Assembly (NCBI GenBank): GCA_902779305.1
Contig: CACZBD010000005.1
Location: 62,001 to 126,000, forward strand
DNA: 64,000 bases
Reading direction: 5' to 3'
Source of the DNA: an uncultured Lachnospiraceae bacterium
GTDB taxonomy: Bacteria > Bacillota > Clostridia > Lachnospirales > Lachnospiraceae
Positions 1-8,424 of this stretch are shown here, in pieces; within the stretch, counting starts at the first letter, position 1; each line of letters opens with the position of its first letter. Made by a program: the position numbers and the translations under genes. The notes beneath the pieces are model-generated. The model was not told the origin of the DNA and did not search any database. It saw nothing but the letters and a program-made list of their open reading frames with translations.

Positions 1-2
1 TC

Positions 3-1901
3 GGCGGCAGTTGCGGCTGTAAGGATTTTCAGCCCGGTTACACGAAGACCAACCGGGACGAATGGAAGACCGATCATTCCGAAAGAAGCTACTATTCCGA
101 TTTTAACCATATTACGGAAGACATGCTCTGCCAGAGCGACTACAAGGCATTTTTCCATACCCTTGCCGTCTATTCCTATCAGATCAGGCCGTTTACGAAT
201 TACTGGATCTGCTTAAACGATACCTTCATGGATCCCATCACCTTTACCGGCGAGAACGCCAGAAGGCAGGGATATTCCGACACCATGCACATGGTGATCA
301 AATGCGGGCAGCTGCTGCCCGATGCCGACCCGGATGCGGTCGATCTTGACCGTACGTTCCCCGTAACACAAATGCTTCCCGAGCTTGACGAGGAACGGGA
401 CTACCCCACAACTTTTATTTTTACACCGATGTTCTTTGAGGATAAATGTTTCGGCTATGCCGTGCTGAATCCCGGCAAAGACGTCCAGCTGCATGATGTG
501 ACTTTCCGGATCTGGATGCGAAACGTCAATCAGGGAATTGAGGCGTTTTACCGCCAGAAAGCGCTGAGCCAGCTCATCGGGCAGATCAAAGCCGACCAGG
601 TGCGCGACAAACAGACCGGCCTATACAACTATCAGGGCTTTCATGAAATGCTCGCCGAAAAGATCGCGCAGAATGCGGATTCCGGAAAAGAACTGGCCAT
701 TATCGCCATTGACATCGAAGATCTTCGCGGGATCAATGAGAATTATTCCCGCAGCGGCGGAGATTCCGCGATCGCGGCACTCTCGCTGTTTATCGCAAGC
801 GTGACGCATGAAGGAGAATTCTGCGGCCGTTTGAGCAATGATGAGTTCCTGATCGGGATCGTCAGCAGGGATTGTGTGGAACGTTATGCGCACATCATCT
901 CCAAGATCCCGAAAGAGGGCATCGTCTATTATGACAGCAACCATAACGAACACCACACGTTCATTCATCACGAAATGCGGCATTATCCGCTCCTGCCGAC
1001 GCTTGATCTGGATTTTGTGATCAACCAGACCGTCAATGCGAAAAATCATTCCAAGAAACTGCACCTGCAAAAGCAGGCCAAGCTGGCGGAGCTGCCGGAG
1101 GAGATCCTCTCCAAATGCAAGGATGTTTCGCAGGTACTGGATACCGCCGATCTCACGCATTTCTTCCAGCCGATCGTGCGTGCAAACGACGGAACGGTCT
1201 TCGGCTATGAAGCCCTGATGCGCTATCACGATCCGGCCAGGCTGGCTCCACTTGATATCCTGCAGTGCGCAACGATCTTAAACCGATTGTATGATGTACA
1301 GAAGATCACCTTCAACGGGGTTTTGGACCGCATAGAAGCCGCGCCGGATGCTTTTGTCGGAAAGAAGATCTTTGTCAACAGCCTGCCTTCCTACCGCATG
1401 AAAGGCAAAGACCGTGCCGATGTCAGCGCCCGTCTTGCAAATCATCGCGGGCAGATCGTTGTGGAATATACGGAGTCCTCGGAATTCAGTGATGAGGAAC
1501 TGGACAGACAGAAAAAAGACAATCAGGCTCTTGATATTGAAGAAGCGCTTGATGATTACGGGAGTGGTTATTCGAATGCGAACAATCTGATCCGCTACTG
1601 CCCCCGTTATGTGAAAATAGACCGCATGCTGATCTCTGACATCCATATCAATGCGCAGAAGCGTCATTTTGTGCAGAGCATCATTTCCTATGCCAGCCAG
1701 AACAATATCCTGACTCTGGCGGAAGGTGTGGAAACAGCGGACGAACTCCGCTGCGTCATCACCCTTGGCGTGGACCTGATCCAAGGCTATTATACGGGTT
1801 ATCCCGCCGAGGAACCGGCCCAGGCCATTGATGATGAGGTCAGTGCACAGATCCGCCGCTATTACCGCAGCAAAGATCAGTTCACTTCCGTGATCGGGTA
1901 A
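3..1901 (+). CDS. c-di-GMP phosphodiesterase (degenerate GGDEF + EAL), 5' end outside window
   Basis: The reading frame is open from base 3, so the start lies upstream of the window; the first visible ATG at 123 is internal. Bases ~400-500 look like a GAF-type sensor fold. A GGDEF-like domain (~690-870) has SNDEF in place of GGDEF, so it is probably not a cyclase and may only bind GTP or serve a structural role. The EAL domain (~1150-1840) keeps its signature glutamate in EALMR, followed by DDYGSGYS, YVKID, AEGVET and QGYYTGYP. By family knowledge these are the metal and substrate residues, so c-di-GMP hydrolysis to pGpG is expected. It is convergent with the next gene, with 18 bp between stops. 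The missing N-terminus could hold a periplasmic-binding-like sensor, as in related clostridial proteins (inference). Confidence 0.85.
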   Translation, partial: GGSCGCKDFQPGYTKTNRDEWKTDHSERSYYSDFNHITEDMLCQSDYKAFFHTLAVYSYQIRPFTNYWICLNDTFMDPITFTGENARRQGYSDTMHMVIKCGQLLPDADPDAVDLDRTFPVTQMLPELDEERDYPTTFIFTPMFFEDKCFGYAVLNPGKDVQLHDVTFRIWMRNVNQGIEAFYRQKALSQLIGQIKADQVRDKQTGLYNYQGFHEMLAEKIAQNADSGKELAIIAIDIEDLRGINENYSRSGGDSAIAALSLFIASVTHEGEFCGRLSNDEFLIGIVSRDCVERYAHIISKIPKEGIVYYDSNHNEHHTFIHHEMRHYPLLPTLDLDFVINQTVNAKNHSKKLHLQKQAKLAELPEEILSKCKDVSQVLDTADLTHFFQPIVRANDGTVFGYEALMRYHDPARLAPLDILQCATILNRLYDVQKITFNGVLDRIEAAPDAFVGKKIFVNSLPSYRMKGKDRADVSARLANHRGQIVVEYTESSEFSDEELDRQKKDNQALDIEEALDDYGSGYSNANNLIRYCPRYVKIDRMLISDIHINAQKRHFVQSIISYASQNNILTLAEGVETADELRCVITLGVDLIQGYYTGYPAEEPAQAIDDEVSAQIRRYYRSKDQFTSVIG

Positions 1902-1919
1902 GATCACCCGCCTTGATCT

Positions 1920-3302
1920 TTATTCCCAACCTGTAATATTTGTTTTCCCGGGAAGTCCTGCCGGCATGTTGCCAAAGTCAGCAAGCACCTGCTCGAGCGA
2001 TTTTCCTTTATAATATTCAAATCCTTCCTTTGGATACATCGGATAATCGTCGCTCTGCCACGGCACATCGGGATGACGCATTGCAAATTCCGCGTCGATC
2101 GCATCCCCGTTATCCGCAGTGATCGTGAAATACGAATGCAGCAGTCCGTTTTCCTCACCGACCGCGGCCGTATCGATTTTTCCGGTCAAAAGATTCCCCG
2201 AAATATACATGTAATCCATATCCGGATCCAGTTCCGCTTCCATGTTTCTGAAATTGTATTCCGTATCTTCATCTTTTGCTTCGGCAAAATACGGTGTCAC
2301 GTTTCCGTTCTCATCAAGCGCGATCCTTGCCGCCACATCACATTTTTTGCCGTCACGGTCCGCAAAGGTGCTTCCCTTTGCATTGGAAAACAGGATGATG
2401 CCATGCCAATCGCCTTCATATTTTGCCATGAGCGCTTCGGATATTTCTGCCGGCGCCGGACTGTCATCCGAAGCTGCCCCGGATTTTCCGCCTACACGTT
2501 CGAACGCAAGAACCATATCTCCGTCTACGAGTACGAGATAATCATCCGCAAGGGAATATCTGTACTCGTCACGCTCTCCCTCTTCGTTCTCAGGGACAAC
2601 GATCTGACCGTTACCCCACTCCATATCCATCACACTCCCGGCAAGCTCGATCTGACCGGTTCCGTCCGCGTCAATGTGGATCTTCGAACTGATCCCCTTT
2701 GCTCTCAGGTCGTTTTTCATGTATGCTTTGCCGTCCTGCGTCACGGTATACAGATCCCAGTCTCCCACTTCTTCGGCAGAACCGCCGTTTAAAAGCGCCG
2801 CGATCTGGCTCGCGCCGGACTCACCGCTTCCAGATTTTCCATGATCCGAGATATCTTTTCCGCCGTTTGATGCGTTGTCAGCATCATCCTTTCCTTTACC
2901 GGATGATGCCGCGGCCGCTTTCGCCTCTTCGCACTCTAAGACCAGCGTAACGCCGGAACCCATGACGTCCTCGAGCATCATGATGCCGCCTTTTAATTTT
3001 CCGTCAAGTTCGACACCGCCGCCTTTTGCATGGAATGTAGTGCCCTCCAGCGTCCACTTGATGTTCGCTTCCTCGTCGCCGATCTTCGCTTCGCCTTTTC
3101 CTTTTTTCTTCAGTTCGATCGTGAAGCCGCCATCAAAGACATCCTCCACGTCGATGTCAAATCCGCTCATCTGCGCAGACTTGGCAGTATATACGCCTAA
3201 ATTCGGATCGTCTCCGTCTTTATCGCTTCCGCCGCAAGCCGTAAGTAACAGGCTCAGCAGCACCATGAGCGCACAGGTTACGCGTAATAATCCCTTTTTC
3301 AC
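1920..3302 (-). CDS. Secreted lipoprotein with three lipocalin-like beta modules
   Basis: Function not recognised. The start chosen is GTG at 3302: AGGAGG lies 8 nt upstream, and a longer ATG-initiated version at 3347 would overlap the -10 box. The N-terminus is a lipoprotein signal with lipobox LLTAC (Cys about residue 23). A Ser/Gly/Asp-rich linker near residues 130-165 is flanked by three similar beta-rich modules. Each carries a DGxGxIEL-like strand pattern, typical of the lipocalin-like domains in Clostridia lipoproteins that bind small ligands or act as wall-associated sensors. It is monocistronic, with its own promoter, and convergent with the EAL gene. The role is inferred only as an extracytoplasmic lipid-anchored protein. 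Confidence 0.75.
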   Translation of the reverse strand: MKKGLLRVTCALMVLLSLLLTACGGSDKDGDDPNLGVYTAKSAQMSGFDIDVEDVFDGGFTIELKKKGKGEAKIGDEEANIKWTLEGTTFHAKGGGVELDGKLKGGIMMLEDVMGSGVTLVLECEEAKAAAASSGKGKDDADNASNGGKDISDHGKSGSGESGASQIAALLNGGSAEEVGDWDLYTVTQDGKAYMKNDLRAKGISSKIHIDADGTGQIELAGSVMDMEWGNGQIVVPENEEGERDEYRYSLADDYLVLVDGDMVLAFERVGGKSGAASDDSPAPAEISEALMAKYEGDWHGIILFSNAKGSTFADRDGKKCDVAARIALDENGNVTPYFAEAKDEDTEYNFRNMEAELDPDMDYMYISGNLLTGKIDTAAVGEENGLLHSYFTITADNGDAIDAEFAMRHPDVPWQSDDYPMYPKEGFEYYKGKSLEQVLADFGNMPAGLPGKTNITGWE

Positions 3303-3338
3303 AACAAGTTCCTCCTCTGTCTCTGACTCGTAGTCTTC

Positions 3339-3367
3339 ATTATACATTTCCTGCGCAGGATAAACAA
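3339..3367 (-). promoter_or_regulatory. Promoter of the lipoprotein gene
   Basis: On the minus strand there is -35 TTGTTT (3362-3367), a 17-bp spacer, and a perfect -10 TATAAT (3339-3344). The predicted start of transcription near 3332 leaves a ~30-nt leader with AGGAGG in front of GTG 3302, which supports that start codon. Confidence 0.7.
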
Positions 3368-3430
3368 GAGCGACCTGCCGGACACAATCGGAACAGAAAA
3401 TCTTTACTCAGCGAGCTGAAATCGGCAGGA

Positions 3431-3808
3431 TTATATCATTTTGCTGACCTTGTTTTCGACTACATCCAGGCGAATTTTCATATTGGGAATATCCCAACGT
3501 TCCTTAAGCACGGACTCCACGCACTGCATTCGCTGATCCAATTCATTTACCTTACCAAGAATCATCCGGTCAGTCTGATCCAACTGGCGGCAAAGCGTCA
3601 TTACTTCGTCATGATTGGCGTCGATTTTTTTATCCATCTTAGAAAGCTTCTCATCGATACCATCAAGTCTTTCATCGATACCATCAAGTCTTTCATCGAC
3701 TCCGGCAAGTCTTTCATCGACTCTATCAAGTCTTTCATCGACTCTATCAAGTCTTTCATCGAGTTTATCAAACCTTGACAACACTAGTTCTTCAAATTTT
3801 GCTGACAT
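3431..3808 (-). CDS. Small heptad-repeat coiled-coil protein
   Basis: About 125 residues, almost entirely predicted coiled coil. Residues ~12-60 are consecutive heptads of the type LDRVDER/LDGIDER, then a helical stretch with further hydrophobic heptads to the C-terminus. I chose ATG 3808 because AGGAGG is 8 nt upstream; the TTG at 3814 would leave only 2 nt. There is no signal peptide or membrane segment, so it is probably a cytoplasmic oligomer. Such short proteins occur widely in Clostridia without assigned function. The heptads are encoded by near-identical 21-bp repeats, so the rod length could change by slippage without a frameshift (inference). It has its own strong promoter at 3924-3952. 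Confidence 0.75.
   Translation of the reverse strand: MSAKFEELVLSRFDKLDERLDRVDERLDRVDERLAGVDERLDGIDERLDGIDEKLSKMDKKIDANHDEVMTLCRQLDQTDRMILGKVNELDQRMQCVESVLKERWDIPNMKIRLDVVENKVSKMI
3652..3777 (-). repeat. 21-bp tandem repeat, five copies plus one decayed
   Basis: Five consecutive 21-bp units start at 3652, 3673, 3694, 3715 and 3736, with a more diverged sixth at 3757. Units 1 and 2 are identical, and units 4 and 5 are identical. Each unit encodes exactly one coiled-coil heptad of the overlapping gene. Confidence 0.9.
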
Positions 3809-3923
3809 ATTCAATGCCTCCTTTCAATTCCCACAACAGTTGTAAAACAAATTAACGGAACAATTTGGCGACATGAAACGCCAGAAATGTTTAATAGAAA
3901 TGTATCCTTTAATTTGTATCAAA

Positions 3924-3952
3924 ATCATATAGTGAAAAGGAAAGTGTGTCAA
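3924..3952 (-). promoter_or_regulatory. Promoter of the coiled-coil gene
   Basis: Minus strand: -35 TTGACA (3947-3952), 17-bp spacer, -10 TATGAT (3924-3929). This gives a leader of about 110 nt before ATG 3808, containing a short TGGCG/CGCCA stem and an ACAAC-A-GTTGT palindrome (about 3833-3843) close to the ribosome binding site. Confidence 0.75.
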
Positions 3953-3973
3953 GGAAAAAATGACTTTACAATA

Positions 3974-4597
3974 TCAAAGTAACGAGACGATTCTCTCCAT
4001 CTGATCTTCCGTCAAATGCTGCTTCTGCTTTGTGTGTAACGCCCGGTCAATGTCATGCAGCGATTCCAGAACATACTCATTATGTACGGGACTGTTGATT
4101 TCTGTCAGCAACGCATACCCGGACACCCAAACATCGATTCCGTTTTCGCGAAGGTATTCCGCCAGAATATAGACCTGACGCTTGACCTGTTTGATGGGAT
4201 TCCGCACCATTTTCTCATACCGTCTGCCGAAACGGGTGACTTTCACTTTGCGCCAGTCATGATCGTCTTCGTTTCCATACAGAGTGCCGACATAATTCTT
4301 TACTTCTATGATATGGACGCCGCACTCATTGACGATCACAAAGTCAAGTTCCGTCTCACTCTTCTTCACCTCGACAGAAACGTTCTTAAACAGATGATCA
4401 TCCTCATACAGCACGTGTCCGATCAGGTCTCCGGCCTCTGATTCTCCTCTTTTTCCGGCCAGTTTCCAAGGTGTTTTCTCTTCGCCGACGAGCTTTGCAA
4501 GCGTCACCAAAAAGACGATCAGAAGTATGACCAGCACACCCATGATCGCTACAAGATATCTCGGATTTGAAAATATGTCGTTGAAGGTGAAGTTCAT
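3974..4597 (-). CDS. Membrane-anchored NERD-domain protein
   Basis: 207 residues. One strong transmembrane helix (~14-36) is followed by a NERD (nuclease-related) domain of the PD-(D/E)XK superfamily. Visible landmarks are GESEAG, ELDFVIV (the acidic D position), then HIIEVKNYVGTLYG, whose E-x-K matches the catalytic core. The known family includes membrane-tethered and phage- or plasmid-linked nuclease-like proteins; DNA cleavage by this one is inference. AAGGA sits 9 nt before ATG 4597. It is the last gene of normal base composition before the AT-rich EPS cassette, so it marks the left flank of that variable region. Confidence 0.8.
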   Translation of the reverse strand: MNFTFNDIFSNPRYLVAIMGVLVILLIVFLVTLAKLVGEEKTPWKLAGKRGESEAGDLIGHVLYEDDHLFKNVSVEVKKSETELDFVIVNECGVHIIEVKNYVGTLYGNEDDHDWRKVKVTRFGRRYEKMVRNPIKQVKRQVYILAEYLRENGIDVWVSGYALLTEINSPVHNEYVLESLHDIDRALHTKQKQHLTEDQMERIVSLL

Positions 4598-4624
4598 TAA
4601 TAATTTTCCTTAAGATTTATTAAC

Positions 4625-4825
4625 ATGCGAACTTTAAATCGGACATGCTCATATGGTAGTCTTCTTCAGTCGCAGTTTCTTCTTATATGCGTGGGTGTCA
4701 AGAACAAGCCCTTTATCGAAAAAGCAAAAACGCAATATAACAATCTCAAAGAACTTGTTTTTGGGGGGACAGATTATTCAAAATATATGAGATATCTCTT
4801 CCGTATTCTTCCTGCTAGCGACTAG
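4625..4825 (+). other. Possible gene remnant in the cassette flank
   Basis: An open frame of 66 codons on the plus strand spans the 180-bp gap between the NERD gene and the nitroreductase gene and runs into the latter's 3' end. No Shine-Dalgarno or recognisable domain is visible. The C-terminal half is hydrophilic and could be a scrap of an older cassette gene. I do not consider it a functional gene. Confidence 0.2.
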
Positions 4826-5725
4826 ACATTTTGCATTTTCCGGATACTTCCCATAACCAATTGCAGCTATTATCGTTTCACTTGGCAGAATTTGGCAGAG
4901 TTTTCTTACCTCTTTATCTGTTTCATAAAAATCCGGCCATTGGAATATGCAACTTCCAATCCCCAAATGATGAAATGCCATAGTTAAATATGTTATGAAA
5001 ATCCCTCCATTTAGATACCATTGAAAGAATTCTGAAGGTGAGAAAAAACGCTTATCAGCCACTACAAGTCCATAGTATGGAATACGATCATAAAATGATT
5101 TGTTTCCAGGAATCATCCCGGATAGTTTCTCATTTTTAGTTCGATCTAAACTATATAGGAATCTACAAGGTTGTCTATTGCATGCAGATGGTGCTCTAGA
5201 CGACAGTTCTATAGCCTTTATGATTTCTTCTTCTTTTATACATTCAAAAGAGTAATCTCTCATCGAATGTTTTGAGAAAACAAATGTCTCAAAATCTACA
5301 CTTGTTCCTTTTAGTAATTCTTGCTTTTCATACTGCTTAATGCCCGCTTTACACTGCGTATGATCTTGCAAATCTATTCCTATAGAACGCGCCACTTTCC
5401 TTATTTCTGAAACGTCACCACCTGCACATTCTTGGAAACTAATGTATTCAGATAAAACTGCAATGCTTTCCCTGTATGGATACGATGTTCTATCATCTAT
5501 TCTTGACGTGGCATCAATAAGTTTTAAAGCTTTCTCTCTTCCACGGTTTGCTTCTGCTTCATTAATTCCCATTCCTTTTTCTAAAGAATGACACAATAAC
5601 AAGGCTTCTCTATCAGCGTCTTCTCCTCGTAATAAAGGAGTCGATGCATGAAGCTCATTCATCATAATACCTATCGATTCAATGCTTCTCTTTAAAAACC
5701 TTCCTATATTTTTGAATGTTTTCAT
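4778..5725 (-). CDS. Nitroreductase-family protein of the polysaccharide cluster
   Basis: 315 residues. The C-terminal ~190 form a nitroreductase (FMN-dependent) domain: SKHSMRDYS near residue 151, then SSRAPSACNRQPCRFLY, the FMN/phosphate-binding stretch typical of the family. A later GIGSCIFQWP also fits. The N-terminal ~140 residues are helical and not recognised. ATG 5725 overlaps the flippase stop by 4 nt (ATGA), so the two are translationally coupled. Nitroreductase-like proteins are known neighbours of pyruvyl transferases in EPS loci, but their substrate there is not established; a redox modification of a sugar or precursor is inference. It is AT-rich like its cassette neighbours. Confidence 0.75.
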   Translation of the reverse strand: MKTFKNIGRFLKRSIESIGIMMNELHASTPLLRGEDADREALLLCHSLEKGMGINEAEANRGREKALKLIDATSRIDDRTSYPYRESIAVLSEYISFQECAGGDVSEIRKVARSIGIDLQDHTQCKAGIKQYEKQELLKGTSVDFETFVFSKHSMRDYSFECIKEEEIIKAIELSSRAPSACNRQPCRFLYSLDRTKNEKLSGMIPGNKSFYDRIPYYGLVVADKRFFSPSEFFQWYLNGGIFITYLTMAFHHLGIGSCIFQWPDFYETDKEVRKLCQILPSETIIAAIGYGKYPENAKCLVASRKNTEEISHIF

Positions 5726-7110
5726 GGTTTTACCCCATTATTCTGATTCAGTTTGGCAAAATGATTGATCAAATACATAATGCTATCTTTATAAAAGAAT
5801 ACGTTCCAAATAGATGCTACTACTATATACACTAAAAAACCCACTATTGGATTCTGAAATAGATTTACTGCCATAAAATACATAATCATAAAACCCGCTA
5901 AAAAAAACAAATCTTTCCTTGATATTCGGATATCGTCGAAATCAATTTGTGAATAAAGAAGCCAAATATAATAACAAAGCATTGTGGCTAAAGCAATTCC
6001 GGTATACCCTCCATTAATCAATACCACTATCAAATTGGCCAATGCCGCAATTACTAACATACCTATAAGTGTAAATATATATTTTTTGAGCTTTTTCCGT
6101 ATTTTGTACAAGTTGATATACAATACATTAATAATAGCGGATGCAGGAAAAACCGCAAAAAAAACTGCACAGATCATTAGTGATCCCGAATACTTTTGTA
6201 TAAATTTACTAACAATAAATGATACTACAAAAAAAGCACAACCAGCATAAATGCCAAAGGCAAGCAGCAGTTCCTTTATTCTCTCTAACTGTTCTCGCTT
6301 TATATCCTCTTTTGCAAGCCTAGGGTAAAACGGATTGGCTAATGAATTAACAAAAATCATCATAATATTCTGTAATGACATCGCAAATGTATATAATGCA
6401 AACGACTCCTTCGAATAAAGTGTAAGCACAAATTGTTTATCAATCGAGTGAAAAAGAATGTTGATATAGTTCCCTGCAGTAATTAGCAGTCCATTCCATG
6501 TAGTGTTTACATTTGTCTTTGAAAAGACTTTAGAAGCCTTTTCTCCTCTTGTGTCCTTCCAAAATCTAATCAAAAAGAACCACGAGATCCCCCAGACAAT
6601 CAATGAATATGATACAGAAATCGTATTTCCGCTTGCATGTCCCCAAAAGAACAATACAACGATAGAAATAGTGAGTAAAAGTTTTGGTAATACATTTATA
6701 ATTGAATACTCTGTAAACCTCTCCCAAGCTTGATTAAGCGCCTGAAAACTTGCTATTAAACATTGCGGAATAATGGTAAGCACCGTCAACAAAACTATCC
6801 TGGAGTTTACCACAGTACAAATAATCAAGCCCAACCCTGTGAATGATACAAGCGTAACCAACAGCAAATATATCTCGCTCTTATATTGCCTTTTGTCAAT
6901 TATCGAATAGTCTTTTCCGGCATAGTTTAGAAACATTCCAGAAGCTATTCCAAGATGACAAATATTAATATAAGAAATATACAATAGAAATTGTTGGTAA
7001 GTTGCATAATCGGCTGTTGTAAGAATAATCGGGAATAAAAAACTATTAACTAACCCGATAGTAGCCAATGCTCCATTTGAAATGAATACTTTAAATATAC
7101 TCTTTATCAT
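5722..7110 (-). CDS. Wzx-type polysaccharide flippase
   Basis: 462 residues with about 12-14 hydrophobic helices spread over the whole length and a basic C-terminal tail, typical of the polysaccharide-exporter branch of the MOP superfamily. The N-terminus (IFKVFISNGALATIGLVNSF) resembles the first helix of Wzx/RfbX proteins. The expected role is flipping the undecaprenyl-diphosphate-linked repeat unit across the membrane before Wzy polymerisation. Located between the pyruvyl transferase and nitroreductase genes, coupled to the latter by ATGA. Wzx proteins are poorly conserved, so the substrate cannot be read from the sequence. Confidence 0.85.
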   Translation of the reverse strand: MIKSIFKVFISNGALATIGLVNSFLFPIILTTADYATYQQFLLYISYINICHLGIASGMFLNYAGKDYSIIDKRQYKSEIYLLLVTLVSFTGLGLIICTVVNSRIVLLTVLTIIPQCLIASFQALNQAWERFTEYSIINVLPKLLLTISIVVLFFWGHASGNTISVSYSLIVWGISWFFLIRFWKDTRGEKASKVFSKTNVNTTWNGLLITAGNYINILFHSIDKQFVLTLYSKESFALYTFAMSLQNIMMIFVNSLANPFYPRLAKEDIKREQLERIKELLLAFGIYAGCAFFVVSFIVSKFIQKYSGSLMICAVFFAVFPASAIINVLYINLYKIRKKLKKYIFTLIGMLVIAALANLIVVLINGGYTGIALATMLCYYIWLLYSQIDFDDIRISRKDLFFLAGFMIMYFMAVNLFQNPIVGFLVYIVVASIWNVFFYKDSIMYLINHFAKLNQNNGVKP

Positions 7111-7199
7111 GTTTGTTGTTCTATTACCCTTATCTTAACTATTAGACATGGTAAATGTCGATTTATTCGCAAACAGTTCAAAATGTACTATATGTCAGA

Positions 7200-8384
7200 T
7201 TATTTAACCATAAGAAGAATTCTGTTAAGTTCCTTTCTAAAAAAATTCAATTTTTCATTTACAAGCCGTTTAGAATCCATAAGCGATCTCAACAACAAAT
7301 CTCTGTTTTCTATACACATCATAGTTTTCTCTATAGCTGCGTTTGTGTCCAGTTTCTTCCCATCGATACAATAGTTATAATTTAGATCATTATATAAGCC
7401 CTCAAATTTTCGGCTATATGAGAAGGGAACCACTGGCACTCCGGCGGAAAAAGCGGCAATAGTTGAATGCATTCTTGCCCCAATAAAAAAACCCATTTGA
7501 GAAATGTAACCTTTCGCTTCTGAAGGTGTGTTGAACATATCGGCAAGTAAGCAATAATCATACTTTTGCTTAATTAAGCTGGCCACCTTAAAATCATCAT
7601 CAGGAGAGTCATAATACTTACAAACAACATGAGGAATCAAATGGATAGAATAACCTCTCTTATGCAATTCGATTATTAGACTCTCTATATACTCTCTATA
7701 GTTTACCTTAAGTTTAAATTCATTTTTCCCGGTATATCCGTTGTTCCATAGTAATCCGGAGATATTAAGTCCAATGCTAAAATCTGGCGGAGTTACCATT
7801 TCTTTATATGGCAAAGCAAAAGCTACATCTGTTACAGTTGTTATTTTTTTCCCATATAAGGAATATATATACTGTGCAGAAGTATAATCCCTGGCATACA
7901 CATAGTCCGCATGAAGAACAATGTACCCCGCCATCTGCCGAACAATGGCATTACTGAATGGGCCATATGTTTGAGGTCCCAGGACATAAATTGCATCAGA
8001 CTTAATTGATTTGTATTTTATCCAGGCCGAGGAAAGCCATCTTTTGAATCCATAAAGATCCGTAAACCCGTCTCCTTCGGTAAAATCAAAAATGTAATCA
8101 CATTGTTTAATATAGTCCTCTACATCATTTCTATATTTCCTACTTCTAAAATGATATTCAACCAAAACCCAATTTTTCACCGCCATATTCGTTTCACATT
8201 TTAGAGAATCTATTCGATAATTTGAGAAAACAAAGAATTCCGCAGACACACGAAGGTTCAGTAGTTCATTTAATAGTATATGAAAGAATGAATGAGCTAA
8301 TGCTGCGCATCCAAGATTACCCGAATCAAATATTAAACCCATTAATCCAATTTTAAGAGTCTTTTTATTTTTCGTTTCTGCCAT
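7200..8384 (-). CDS. Polysaccharide pyruvyl transferase family protein
   Basis: 394 residues. Family features: an N-terminal NLGCAALAHSFF, DFTEGDGFTDLYG, GPQTYGPF, HADYVYARDYTSAQYI, VTDVAFALP and a C-terminal GARMHSTIAAFSAGVPVVPF. This pattern matches the CsaB/WcaK-like pyruvyl transferases, which move enolpyruvate from phosphoenolpyruvate onto a sugar as a ketal. A negative charge on the repeat unit is therefore likely (inference). GGAG lies just before ATG 8384. It sits in a Wzx/Wzy cassette, so the acceptor is presumably the lipid-linked repeat unit in the cytoplasm. Confidence 0.85.
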   Translation of the reverse strand: MAETKNKKTLKIGLMGLIFDSGNLGCAALAHSFFHILLNELLNLRVSAEFFVFSNYRIDSLKCETNMAVKNWVLVEYHFRSRKYRNDVEDYIKQCDYIFDFTEGDGFTDLYGFKRWLSSAWIKYKSIKSDAIYVLGPQTYGPFSNAIVRQMAGYIVLHADYVYARDYTSAQYIYSLYGKKITTVTDVAFALPYKEMVTPPDFSIGLNISGLLWNNGYTGKNEFKLKVNYREYIESLIIELHKRGYSIHLIPHVVCKYYDSPDDDFKVASLIKQKYDYCLLADMFNTPSEAKGYISQMGFFIGARMHSTIAAFSAGVPVVPFSYSRKFEGLYNDLNYNYCIDGKKLDTNAAIEKTMMCIENRDLLLRSLMDSKRLVNEKLNFFRKELNRILLMVK

Positions 8385-8424
8385 TTTCCACTCCTTGGAT
8401 TATATACAGACACATATAAATAAT

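Noticed and set aside
1890..1910. GTGATC/GATCAC and CGGGT/ACCCG hairpins at the EAL stop as a terminator
   Set aside because: Short competing stems with only a weak T-run; too uncertain to list.
2073..3333. Long open frames on the plus strand opposite the lipoprotein gene
   Set aside because: No ribosome sites, no domains, and the lipoprotein on the minus strand explains the coding signal.
3652..3777. Possible CRISPR array
   Set aside because: The 21-bp units are directly adjacent without spacers and encode heptads of a protein.
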